NCBI GenBank assembly: GCA_964017195.1
Contig: OZ024897.1
Coordinates: 10,697,451 to 10,761,450, forward strand
Source of the DNA: Siderastrea radians
Lineage: Eukaryota; Cnidaria; Anthozoa; Scleractinia; Rhizangiidae
DNA length: 64,000 nucleotides
Reading direction: 5' to 3'
Below are positions 46,775 to 58,384 of the stretch, piece after piece. Position 1 is the stretch's first letter; every line of letters begins with the position of its first letter. The notes under the pieces are model-generated. The model was not told where the DNA came from and did not search any database. It was given only the letters and a program-made list of their open reading frames with translations. Made by a program: the position numbers and the translations under genes.

Positions 46775-47145
46775 TTATACCAGTGACCTGTCCAACCTGA
46801 GCATGTGTTATTGGTTTATGTAACCATAATACTTACAGTTCTTCTAAGAATGCAATGTCTCAGCAATCTAACTCATTCCTTTGGTTCTTATGGTACTACA
46901 CTGTATACTCATGGATAATTCTGGTTTGAGAAGTATTTCAGTTGGTTAACCGTTTTGACTGTGTATATAATAAGTATTACATGTACCTTCCACAGAGAAA
47001 TTCAGTTTGAGGTATAACACCTCGTAGGCTGAATCAGTAGCCACTGACTACGCTATTGACTTTGTAAATCTACTATCCTGCAGCTACTACACTGACTTGC
47101 CTTAAGATGACTTTCAAATGAAAATTTGTACCAAGGTCAGTGGGC

Positions 47146-50100
47146 TTAGAAATCCAGATCTGCCAAGAGAGATTGTGGTATATCTGCCTCATTTGCTGAA
47201 TCCCAGAAATTTGGTGGTAAGAAACTGTCTGATGGTATAAGTTCGTCATTGCCAATGGGCATTACTCTACAATTAGTGAGAAGCTGAGCCACATCTTCCC
47301 AACTTGATATAAGCCCACTAGTTTCTTTGCAGATTTTAACTTGTCCATTCTTTACCATATTTGCAGTGCTTGTGCTATTCTGCTGAACTCTGCCGACAGA
47401 AGGTTCTAAACAAAAAACATTTGAAATCTGTCATGATTACATTCAAGACCAACATCAAATTTTAACCTTTTAATCCCCAATAGTGATCATGAGCACCACA
47501 TTTCTCCTCATCATATCAATGTATTATATCACATACAGATCATGAGAATTTGGCAAATGATCACCAAACATGAATAGCCCAATTTCGATATATTAAAATT
47601 CAGTCTTAAACAATAGGCATCATTTCGAGGCTTAGGGGAATTAACCCATATAAAAAATAAGTGGTGGTCTATTGTTTTAAGTTGAATTTTATTATATCGA
47701 AATTGGGCTATTGTCTTGATGTTTGAACAGATTCTCCCAATTAGTAATCAATAAAAACTATGGAGACCAGTAAGGAGAATTTGTATAATGATGTTGGGGT
47801 TTGAAAGGTTAATGTTCCATGCAAGCTTTTGCTCATACCTTTCTCTGCAGATGGTAATGTGAACAAGGCAAGAGGTGTTCCTTTATAGTGGACCTATTGA
47901 CAGAAACAAGGAAATTAAATTACGTTAAAAATGAAATAGCAAAACTACTTTGATTTTGATACTAAGATTTTAAGGGATTTCTTATTTCAGAGACAACCAA
48001 TTTGTTTGCACATATTCTGGTCACTGATATCTGTAATGGTGGAAGGTTCGCACAAAGTGCTGTAGTTTTGCAAATACATTCCTATTTTAAACACATTTGC
48101 AAGGTAATAATACAAGTATTTTTCATATTCTACACACTTGCATTGGTGAGGAAACAAACATTAAAAAAACTTCTCTAACAAGGTTTGTTAGAAGGGTTTA
48201 AACCCTCCTCCCCCCCCCCCCCCCCCGCCACTGTCACAAATTTTTGAAGAAGTAGGGGTAATGGAAAAGTAGCCGGGGAATATACAATTGTACTGACAGC
48301 AATCCCTTGTTTGTATATTGAAGTAGCTGCCCAGGGCTCAAAATTGTCGTAGTTAGAGAAAATCCCTAGCCCCCTGGCCCTTTTTGGCACCCTGTATCCA
48401 TGCAGCATATATGCTCTCACCATTTTATAAGCTTGAGACTGTTTAACAGTGTTCCAACTACCAGTCACTGCTCTCATCCATGCCATTGGGGTGCGAAATG
48501 TCTCCCCTCCAGCAGATTCTATTAAACCACTTTCCCTAAGTGATGCTTCAAACTTCCGGCCCTGTTGATGGTATTGAAACGTTATTTTCCAGAAGAAAGG
48601 CATATTAACCCATTGATGCACGTGCCAAATAAAACTGCCCATAAAGGATCATGGTCCTTGTTCAGGTTGTGACGTCATCACTTTGAGTGATCCACATGTT
48701 TTTGATAACCAATTGATGCACCTGGAACATTTCTAACAGAGAGTGCCTAAACTGAATCGCTCACTTAAAATAGACCAGAGTTACACAAAGTAAAAGGAAA
48801 AAGTTTCCTTGTGAAACTAGTGCAAAACTTGGCCTTGGCACTGCTTGACACTTCTCGTGGAAAATTTCCTCTTTCCTGAAAGTTTAGGTGAAATCTTTTC
48901 TAATCAAGATTAAGGAAAGACTATCAAATGGCCCACAAACTTAAAAAAAACAAAACAAAATAGAATAATATTAAGAGCCAAAAACAACGGAACTGAGCGG
49001 TAAAACCCAGAAAGATGACCGGGTATGGTGTTTCTGTGGTGTTCTTTGAAATGTCGAAATTTTGAATTGTGCGCATGCCCGAAATCAAATTTTCCAAACA
49101 ACCTTGGAAATGGAAGAGAAGTTTAGTTTCCGTGCTGCAGATGAAGATATGGATGTTTGAACTGGGATTTGAGCAGACGGGAGCCAAATTACAGCATTTA
49201 GCCTGCAGAAAAACTATTTACATGACCTTTTTCAGTAGAGAAAGAGTTTTCCCTGGGCAGGTTTGAACCCATCGTTCATCCCTGGGTATTGTTTACCCTG
49301 TCTTCAGCAAGGACAAAATATCATCCTCAGAAACCAATTTGGTCTTTTCACGCCATGGACATTTGTGAGAGGCAATTTTGTCTTACATGTGAGACTGTTT
49401 TTAGCCCTCCCAGTTAAAAATTATGTAAGACACAAACAAGCATGACTGTCCTCAGATAGACTCAGTTCAGCTGGGGTCTCTAAAGTGGTGTGCCTAGGAG
49501 CCAGGCGTTTTATAATGGGGAGGGTATCATCTGAATTTTTACAGTAAGTTTTTCCAGACATCCGTGATAGTTGATAGTGTTATGGCTTATCCATACCTCA
49601 AACTGTATGGAAAGAACATTAGACCCTGCTTCAATGACATTGTGATTCAGGAGGCTTTTCATATCAGGAAAGTCTGAACCAAAGGAATTTCTTCTTAGAA
49701 AACTCTGACCAGTGCTCTTGGACTGAACAGCCTGGAATGAAAAGCAATCAACAATAAATGTCGTTTAAGTGCAATTGTCTAAAGCACTGAATGATAGTGT
49801 TTGATATTTTTTACCCAGTTTTAAATGTGATACCAGTGTAATGCCACTGCTATTCCTGTCAGTCAAGACTTCCAAAGCAAGATAATTTAGGGACCATGTC
49901 AAAATGTCCTCCCATGGAAGATGTCTGCTAATTCAGTGGTTATAAATGTATTTCTTGTGTAGTGAAACCATGACTCGCTGTCCCTTATGGAAGGTGTTTT
50001 TCCCTTCTTGAGGTCTGTCTGATTATTTTGTGATGAGACAACTGATATGCATGATGGGCATAGCAGAAATCTGAACAATACTTGTGTGATATGAATTTTT

Positions 50101-53100
50101 ATTTTTTCCAGTCTTAAAGAAAACACGAACAATACAAAGTCCAAATCCGAGATAAAACTTACAGGCACCTTTGAAGCAGCAGGTGCAGCTGTCCTTGTAG
50201 CTTGTAGTGTGCTCTGTACCCCTGTGGTATTCTGAGAAGGGGTTGTATTCTGCGATTGTAACCTTGCACTTTTCTGCAGCAGAGGAGCTATGCTAGTCTC
50301 ATTAATTGCCAGAGGAGAGGCAGCACTGTGCATTGTTTCTGTCGTTTGTTTACTTCCTTGATTGCCAAACTGAGAGGCAGTGGACAAAGGCATATCTTGC
50401 TGCAAGGCTGAACTGGCGCTAAGTAATATACTGTTTGAAACAGGCAATGTGGAACCATTCCTGAGAGATGTAGTGGTTGAAACAGGCAGTGTAACACTAG
50501 GGCTTTGTGTCTGTGAAGATCTTTGTATATTTCCACCCTGGCAAGATGATCCAAGTAATGACAAATTGCTGACTCCACTGGCTGTACTTAAGACACAACC
50601 TTGTGTGGATTTTGCCATTGATATAATTGGTATCAAAGCACTTGTTGGTGTCCCTGGCACTGCTACAGATGTTGTATAGGTTGGTTTTCCTGCTATTTTA
50701 ACTTGCTGTGGTTGGTTTGCCTGTGTCGCAGAAGATGATGTAACACTTGAAATCAAGCCTTGTGGTAATACATACACTTGTTTGTCACCTACTTGATAAA
50801 GCTGCCCTCCTGTCAGTACAACATTCTGAACTATCGGCTGAGGTGTGGCTGCAGAAGGGGTCACTGAAGTTTGAGTTTGTGTTACACTTGGAACACTGTG
50901 AAACACAGGATTGCAGCTTGTGGATGCTGGGCGTGGAAGTGCTTGACTACTGGAAAGCATTACTTGTGCATGTGAAGTAACTGAATTGGCCTTAGACTGG
51001 GTAAGCCTACAAGACACAAGTTTGGGAGATACTGGAATATGCCTGTTACTAGTTTCTTCAATGTTCTTTGTGCATACAGTGGTTGATGTGTTGTGCACAA
51101 ATGTCATAACTCCAGATGCATTCAGAGTTGATGCTGACAAAGTGATGGGAGATGGGTGCCTTGCACTCTTACCCATAACTACCTGTTGTACTTTTGCTCT
51201 GTTCCTAGATGTTTGATGCATCTCTACCGCTGGTAAAATGTGTTTTGTTCCTGACTTTGCTTTCTGTTTTAACTCCTGCACCTTTTCAAGCAGTTTTTTA
51301 TGACAGTGAAAAAGTTTTAGTAACTCCTTCTGTTGATTTGCAAGTTCAAGAATCCTTTGCTTTGTTTCTGATGTCCATTGAGATTCTGAGTCATCCTGGG
51401 TGTCCTGTGATTGGCTACTGGACTTTGCAATTTGTTGCCTTTGCTGTTGTTGATAACGAGTGAACTCAGCGAGTTGAGTTTTGACTTGAGTCATCAGAAG
51501 TTTGACTTGTTCAAAGACTGGGCTTTCTTTAAGTGACACACCTGCAAAATTAGTAAATCATAACAAATCAGATGTAAAAGCCTTGTTAGTGTACTTACAG
51601 GACTCTGAGTAGAGTCATAATGAAAATTTGTATTTGGAAAAATAGAAGCACATTACACACAACTGGGTGTTCTAATGCAAGCACACTGTAGTAAATGGTT
51701 TGAAACAACAAAAAACTCAATACTACACAGGTATTGTATTGAAAAGGTCAAGGAAAAATGAAATTCCTGAATAGTTTTCGTATGGGGAAATTCTGCAAAA
51801 GCACCACTTGGTGCTTGTGGTTCAGTGTGGCATCAAGCAACTAAGATTATTTCTACCCTCCCCTTCCCCCTAAATTGGGTGTTAGACCATCATGGGGTTA
51901 AAGGGGTAAGTTTTTACAGAAACTGTAGTGCTCTGTCAACACAAAACTTTGAATTTATCAACTGAGTCGATAACGTAAATTGGCCACTGACAAGAAATTC
52001 AAAAACTGAGCATTGGCCCATTGTCAGAGCAAATCTACAGGGTTACCCTAGGCTCCAGAATTTTGTCAGGATTCTGTTACAGTTTGCTGGTACCTATTTA
52101 TACACCTGGGTGGAGAAAGACAATGGAAAGCAAATTTTTTTGACCATGTACACGTCTACGGAAACAACACAGCACATTGCAGAGACCAGTCTGACGCACT
52201 AGCTAACCACTACACCACCTCATGTCCACTAAAGAGGTATAGGAAAATTGGTAATTTTTTAGGGAGAAAACACGTCAGTAGAATGATCCTTTCCAATACC
52301 TTATTCCCTATCCCTTGCAATTGCTTTCTCTACTAAGTAGAACATTCCACTCACAATCCATCACCCTAGGCCTGTAAGAATCTTCCTAAATGCAAGATCA
52401 TACTATAGGAATCATCCAACACCCCAAAACTGTTACAGTAAGGGCAAACGCATAACAACACCAGTAGGAAACTTACTCATCTTCAGTTGGGAGTTTGGAT
52501 ATTATACATGGAACATCACATCTATTTCCCTGGTTTCGCAGGTTACTCTTTCTTATTATCAAACGAAATTGCTCTGCTTCTCATTGTTGTTGCTTTACGG
52601 CGCTGTTTCGTTTGAGAAGAAGAAAAAAAAAACTTCTGGGACCAGGGTACCCATCCGAGGGACCTCATAGTTTATTATCATATTAATACCTATCTTCACT
52701 GACTGACCTTTTTTGACACTTGTCTCAAGTGTCACCAACAAACACTCAATTCTCTCTTCCTGTTCCTTTATTAATTTCAATCTTTCTGCCGCAGGTATTT
52801 CTTTGCTAAATGTTGCTTTCATTTGTGAGCTTTGCAATTCTTGAATATGAAGTGGCTTTCCTGGTTCTACTATCAGACTTGTCTTCTTTCCTGTGAGTCT
52901 CTGAATTTTAGCTCTTGGGGGAAGAAATTCCGGTGAGTCACCGCCATCAAGTGTTATTATTTCGCTCTCAGATGAAGCTTTGTGATCCAAGGAGTCTTTC
53001 CTACAATTTTTAATAGAAAGAAAATTTAACTTCTACGATTACAGATGATAAGCTTGATCATGAGTTCAGCTTAAGCTTATATCGAGTGACATTTCTTGTC

Positions 53101-53269
53101 ACGTTTGTACACTGCCAAGTTTGTACGACCATTGCTCTATATGTTTTATTTTTTACACAAGTTAAGCTTACCTACGTAAAGGAGCAATGATTGAAGGGGA
53201 CATCTGCGACTGAGTCGATATCATAAGATCTTCACCGTCTTCGCATATAGTTTCGTCGCTGTCACTCAT
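47146..53269 (-). CDS. Ser/Thr/Gln-rich coiled-coil protein with C-terminal RAMA-type domain
   Basis: Seven exons give 786 residues: 53172-53269 (ATG at 53269), 52708-53000, 50163-51541, 49597-49731, 48421-48561, 47839-47893 and 47146-47405 (TAA). All junctions keep phase (2,361 nt). Residues 1-95 are acidic and basic linker. About 95-230 is helical and Gln/Glu/Lys-rich, with coiled-coil character. About 230-590 is Ser/Thr/Gln-rich low complexity with patches like those in transcription cofactors (VVLTGGQLYQVGDKQVYVLP). Residues about 611-695, split over three exons, resemble a RAMA domain: LLNHNVIEAGSNVLSIQFEG, KFEASLRESGLIES, TFRTPMAWMRAVTGS. RAMA occurs in ANKRD31 and MPND and is thought to mediate DNA or protein contacts in chromatin. 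A chromatin or transcription role is inferred, and no ortholog name is assigned. The C-terminus ends in an acidic aromatic tail (SLLADLDF). Confidence 0.86.
47462..47812. mobile_element. TTAA-type MITE, CCCTTT family, copy F, with nested insertion
   Basis: TTAACCTTTTAATCCCCAATAG and GTTGGGGTTTGAAAGGTTAA are the ends, with TTAA on both sides. The copy is about 140 bp longer than its relatives because a second element (47573-47712) splits it just before the conserved TGTCTTGATGTTTGAAC motif. It lies in the last intron of the RAMA-type gene. Confidence 0.75.
47573..47712. mobile_element. 140-bp inverted-repeat element nested in copy F
   Basis: The ends AATAGCCCAATTTCGATATA and its complement (TATATCGAAATTGGGCTATT) form a 30-bp inverted repeat with one mismatch. 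No target duplication could be fixed with confidence. Confidence 0.8.
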
Positions 53270-54027
53270 TGTTAAAACACTTTTACACCGTACACTAGTC
53301 CAGTTCTGGCCCCTCTCTCTAACCTGTAGCACACAAACTTACAATGTTTCTATAAAAGCAAGATGGCGGACGAACACAACCTCCCAGGGTCTCTCTCTTG
53401 GGGGCAGAGAGAGAGAGACCTGGGAACGAGGTTGGGACGAAACAGGCACTCTCATTCCCAGTCTCCTCTAGTCAAAATTTTTCATTCTCGTCCCCAGAAA
53501 CACCTCCACCGCGGTCAAACGTCTGAGGCAGTTTTTTTTCTGTTGTCGTTCGTAAGATTTATTCACGGTGAGGTCGAAACATACGCAAGGATATATAAAT
53601 TAGTGGGTGAGTGTAAATATATTTTCATTTCTCTCAAACAAACGAGTTTCTTTGCTGTTTAAATGCTCCGCACCTGAACCAAATTACTCTTAGAAATGGC
53701 GCCGACAAGTCTGTTTCCCGTTTTCAAACACTTAGAACGTTTTTAGTAAAGTTCGAAACATTTTAGTTAATGAACAGGATACTGGTACAGTATCAAACGT
53801 AAAACGCGGAAAATAATTCCCTTATCTTTGAAGTACTTTTCTTATTTTTCTCGTTTGACCGCGGTGAAAGAAACACCTGGTTCTCTTAGCCGGCGGCGCC
53901 TGGGCACAAGGACAGCCCAGACGCCGTCAAATGGCGAAAACATATATGACAGGACGAAAAAAAATTCAAATCATCCTTACACAACTTGAAAACTAAAGAT
54001 TAATAAAACAAAAGCAGAAAAAATAAA

Positions 54028-54074
54028 TGCCGAGACCCGGGATTATTCAGAGCATGTATGAACTCTCCGGATTT

Positions 54075-54125
<51 letters not shown>

Positions 54126-54130
54126 TCGGC
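54028..54130 (-). tRNA. tRNA-Phe(GAA), interrupted by a 30-nt insertion in the T loop
   Basis: Read on the minus strand, the acceptor stem GCCGAGA pairs with TCTCGGC. The D arm is GCTC/GAGC. The anticodon stem TCAGA/TCTGA is perfect, with loop CTGAAGA (anticodon GAA at 54095-54097). The variable loop is AGGTC, the T stem CCTGG/CCGGG, and the discriminator is A. After TTCA of the T loop there are 30 extra bases (54044-54073) before ATCCCGGG resumes; total length is 103 instead of 73. The extra sequence begins AATCCGG, imitating the T-arm 3' side. A T6 stretch follows 4 bases after the 3' end. It could be a pseudogene; eukaryotic tRNA introns normally sit after the anticodon, not here. Confidence 0.75.
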
Positions 54131-55424
54131 AATTATGCTTCTCAACCCCTTGCCATCACCCAACGAGCTAGAACCGCAGACAAAAATCTTGAGACACCTT
54201 GCCATGTTGTAACTCTCTCCCCCTTTGCGATGTTGAAAAAACTACAAAATTTGGTTTTAACTGCGAGAAACGGTGGATTTTTTTGGCAACATTGAGAGGG
54301 AGTAGAGGCAGTGACCTACAAAGCTTTAGGTGTCTCAAGAATTTATGTCTGGGGTTGTAGCTCAGAAGATTGTAAACGTTTCGTATAGGGTTTTTTTTCT
54401 AGCAGTCTTTCAGTCTTTGCTGTGTAAAGAGTGTTCTTTTCCTTGGAAAATTTCGAAATGAGATAAATCGCTTAACTTATTGACATCACTCGTACATGAA
54501 AGGATGATTGGAAAATGAAAGAAAAAGCCTGTTTCTCAATTTTCTTCCTTTTCTTTCACTTTATTTTCATCTTCGCATTGCTCATTTTTCCATTTTAAGA
54601 GGAGACTGGAGAACAGTAACGTTCGAGTCAAAAGCGAAGACAATCTGATACCCGATAACGCTTTGAACAGCTGAGGTCAGAGAATTTCGTATTTAACGCC
54701 AAGAGAGTTTTATCTATTGTCCAGAATATCATTACTTGTCAAAGTCAAATTTTCATGAATATCTATTGTTCGCACGTTTGAATTGAATAACAAAAATACA
54801 CTCTTGGTGCTATTTTAAGACCGTTTTAGTTTCACCAAGGGGAAAGTTATCATGAAACTACGTCAGGACACTAACCAATTGAATCACCAACAAACTGATC
54901 AGTCTTGACTGTCAAATTTAACGCATTTTAATTTTAAAAAATTGCTTCCTACGCAAAGTTGGAAATAAATAGATTTACCTTTCTCAAATAATATTTTATT
55001 CCCGAATGATCTTTTGAAATTATGTCGCAAATATGTTTTACGCCTCAAAATGTCAAGTTTCGTACGCTGGTTTCTGTAGATAACAATCAATTTACAAGTG
55101 AATGCGACTATAAATGATTTTCCGAGATCAGCATTAAAATAAATGAGCACTTTCAAGCTTAAATTTAAAAAAATTCTATCTGCTCATCTTTGATTTGGAC
55201 ATTTGTTCACTAAATTTATTGCCGATTGTTATTTTAAGATGTGACTGTAGTAGACATATAGACGTTTCTAAATTAATTCCACTCTGCAACGAAATCAGTT
55301 ACTGACGACAACTAGGTCTATAATAACAAAACATGACCCGCTCACCTCAGTTCCGATTAACGTGATTTAAATTTGAGGCCGTCGCTAAAATTCCAAACAG
55401 GGGGAGCAGTGTTTTCAGTTGGTG

Positions 55425-55530
55425 TTGTTTATTATGATGTACAAGGTGGCTCTGGCTTTTACTGAAGTCTGTGGGTGGTGAATCTTTAAGCGTGGCCATT
55501 CAATTGAAAGCTGCTGAGCAGTACTTATTG
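55425..55530. repeat. Dispersed single copy of the 16.3-kb minisatellite unit
   Basis: On the minus strand it reads AGTACTGCTCAGCAGCTTTC, ATGGCCACGCTTAAAGATTC, then GAGCCACCTTGTACATCATA and ATAAACAACACC, the same order of motifs as at 16250-16645. Confidence 0.6.
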
Positions 55531-56596
55531 AGGCACTGTTCGGTTTTTATATACGTTTGTTGAAATTGTTTCTAATATGCTATGGCGACTAATCATATCT
55601 CTTCTGTCTCTACCGGCGCTTCGCGAAGTTTCTTCCCCGTAAATCAATTGCTACTGATCGCTCGCGGCCAGTGCCGGGGCAAGAGCACTCATTCGTGAAC
55701 TACCCTAGTCGTGGGCGATGAGGAGGCGGCAGATTTTTTAATTACGGGCTGTGTAGTTTCACGTTCAGTAATTGTGTTTTCATGACCAATATTCAAGTTA
55801 TAAGTTTACGCTAGCTGTTCTCTTCTGACGATATGATTAGCTCCAAAGCGGAAACAAAATTTTTTGGGGGCTTTTTAGAAGGAAAAACATTCAGTACCAT
55901 CAAATTGCTTCCGGCATCGGAAGGTATACCGGTGAAATTTTGTGGATCTTAATTAAATCGAGTGGCTATAGAGAAAATGACCTCTCTCAATTTTTCATTA
56001 AAAAAGATATTTTGCGTTTACTTTAATGCTCCTTCGGTTACAAGAAGTGTTTTCGTTTTAAGACAAAAATAACTGGACTATCTTATGTGCGCAGATAGTT
56101 AATGAGAAAGTTGTTGTGGGATTATGTTGCTTTGCTCGAACCAATGAAGAACGATGGTAATAATATAATTTTTTTTTTTTTTTTTTTGCGTAGGCACACT
56201 TGAGTGGCGGAAAAAGTTTTTGTTCTGTTGACAGTAGGAAGACATTAATACGAGACAAACAAGGAAGAGTGAAATGTTCTTAAAAGGAAACACAATTTGA
56301 TGAGCGGAAAGCAGGCTTGAGGAGCCGAGGGACTAGCAGGTTTATTTGTTCGTCTACCTGAAACTCGAAAAAGCGAGGCAAATTCTGCGTACGATAAACC
56401 CAGCAGTGATTTAAAAGTCAGTAATTCTGTGGTAAACCAGTTTGCGTGGTTTTAGGGTAAACAATACGACTTTTACTAAAAGACGTCATCTGTCGCTTTC
56501 TCAAGGACAAGAAAACTAGACATTGCTTTTAAGAAGCGAAGACTTTGTGGGCAAATAGTGGATCCCTGAAAACAATCTGAAAACGAGATCTCTGAC

Positions 56597-58145
56597 ATGG
56601 AAACTTCGTTTACTGGAATTTGCAACACCAAGAACATGTTTCCTAGCGAAAATGGAAACTCTTTCAGCGAGCTGCAGCGTTGTTCTCGCGGAAAGGACAC
56701 CGCGCTGGTCGATGAAAGTTCAGACTGTTACACGATGGAAAGAGACGGCCATGGTTCTGACATGGACATTTGCGAGGATTACCCGAGCGAAACACAAGCG
56801 ACTGCAAGAAAAGATTCGACGTTTTCGGTTCCTTTAATTCGCGTCGAAGATTGGAGCAGCTCGGAAAGTGACATGGAGGATGACATTGAAGACTCTTCGC
56901 CTCCATTTTGCTTTGTTGGAACAAGAGAAAAAGTAGGTTCATTACATACATACATACTTTATTGTTACCTCCCCAATGGGGAGGTAACAATGGACGTTTA
57001 GAGGCTTAAAATCGATGCCGCTTTCACATGTTAGCTCACATTTTCAATCAGTCGTTAAAAAGATCAAATAAATTAATTTTTCATGACGTCACAGGCGAAC
57101 ATGTGTTTGCAGAATGAAAAGGAATATTTACGTTTATTGCCTTGATTTATTTTTCTCTTGACATTAAATCTTTGCTTTGGGTGAAGCCTTTACTCATTTA
57201 TAAATGCTGTCAAGCGTTTCTGTATAATATCAACATTGAGATGACTGTTGACAAAACAAATATAGTTTTGTTATTGCATACTGCAGTGAGAAACAAATTT
57301 TAAATGCAAACTGGTCAAAATGTTGCTCATTCCAAGAGCCCCATGATGTCCAGCTTAGTTTAAGATTAATTGAAGCAAAAAATCAATTACCTTTTCTGTG
57401 GTGTGAAAATACAAAATTGGCGGGGAAAAAAGCTGACAAAACGAAATATTGGGTGATATTATTGGAAGAACAAAACACACAGTTTTCGTTTAGTTACGTT
57501 AGTGCTAAGCTAAAACAAAATACACTGGTTAATTTATTTGTACAGTAACAAAAGGAACGGAAATAAAATCCGGAACTGACATTAAATTTACATCTATATA
57601 CAGCATTAGCAGTATTAAAATTACACTAAAAATAGTATATTGCCATCAAAACATTCTATTTAAAAAATTCTAGAAAAGGGAAATAAAAATTGGGCAAATG
57701 GGGGCGTATTACTGGAGCCAGGTGGAATTGCTCTGTTGCGCTGAACTAAATTTAGAATCAGGAATCAAAATAAAATAAAATAAAAATTTGTTTACTTTGA
57801 TGTCTAAAGCTGGAAGTAAACCTAAGCTGGAAAATGTGTATAAAAAGAGAAACAGAAATAAAACATACGAATCAACGAAAAACTATCGCTAATTGTAAAC
57901 TCGCACATATATTTCAGTTTTTTTGGCGCAAACGTAACTTCACGATCACTCGCGCCTAAAAAAAGAAAACAACGCTAACAAAACATAGGCAAACACTACC
58001 ACTTTTTTGTATCTTTGTATTAGTGAGTGCTTCTATGTGTATCTATCTTATCTAGAACAATTCTAACAAGTTCTTATTCTCTTGGTTTCCTTTGCAGAGC
58101 GCCACGAAGCCTTTCAAGAGGCGATACAGATCTTCCTCCGTCTAA
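56597..58145 (+). CDS. Unrecognised 127-residue acidic/Ser-rich protein, two exons
   Basis: Exon 1 (56597-56932) ends TREK with donor GTAGGT. Exon 2 (58098-58145) follows a CTTTGCAG acceptor in phase and adds SATKPFKRRYRSSSV before TAA. Residues 80-105 are very acidic (SSSESDMEDDIEDSS) and the C-terminus is basic, a pattern seen in small nuclear regulators, though no family is recognised. A phase-0 exon at 63961 could also be spliced to exon 1, so this may be one isoform. The intron begins with a TACATA repeat followed by a GTTACCTCCCC/GGGGAGGTAAC hairpin (56965-56992). Confidence 0.5.
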
Positions 58146-58351
58146 AGTGAGCCCTTTAAACAACATATTTTACATCAACTGTAGTGTTAAATGTAATATA
58201 TAGATTTAGCCAAGCCTAAAAGCGGAGCCCCCCTTTTTGTTTTGTTTGTTTGTTTTTTTTTTTTGGTTTTTTTTTGGGCTGGCAGTTATTAATTTGTGAA
58301 AATACTGTCATTCAAGTTGTTAAATTAGAAAAAAAAATTGTATCCTCGCTG

Positions 58352-58384
58352 GGAGCCGAACCCGGATATTAATCCACTAGGCCA
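58352..58384 (-). ncRNA. tRNA-like Pol III promoter remnant
   Basis: On the minus strand an A box (TGGCCTAGTGG, 58374-58384) precedes a B box (GGTTCGGCTCC, 58352-58362) with only 11 bases between them, too few for a whole tRNA. A run of eight or more T follows about 15 bases later (58329-58337). It may be a tRNA with its anticodon arm deleted or the head of a tRNA-derived SINE. Confidence 0.4.

Larger units (their letters stand above)
45312..47145. other. Gap between convergent genes
   Basis: No gene is supported. Two members of the CCCTTT TTAA-type MITE family (45968-46192 and 46563-46774) sit here. The rest is AT-rich and should include the 3' UTR of the RAMA-type gene below 47146. Confidence 0.6.
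53270..56596. other. Intergenic region with a tRNA gene
   Basis: No protein gene is supported. Just outside the RAMA-type start, 53380-53425 is a hairpin of CCAGGGTCTCTCTC type. A tRNA-Phe gene lies at 54028-54130. A dispersed copy of the 16.3-kb minisatellite unit lies at about 55425-55530. A T run (56168-56187) precedes the 56597 gene. From 54131 to 55420 I see only AT-rich unique sequence. Confidence 0.6.

Noticed and set aside
48175..48642. 155-codon minus-strand frame treated as one protein
   Set aside because: Only 48421-48561 has splice sites and RAMA-like similarity; the rest reads into intron and a C run.
53363..53662. Plus-strand frame starting AAGATGGCGGAC, 94 bases from the RAMA-type gene start
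   Set aside because: The start context is good, but the sequence enters a CCAGGGTCTCTCTC hairpin repeat and shows no protein similarity or convincing downstream exon.
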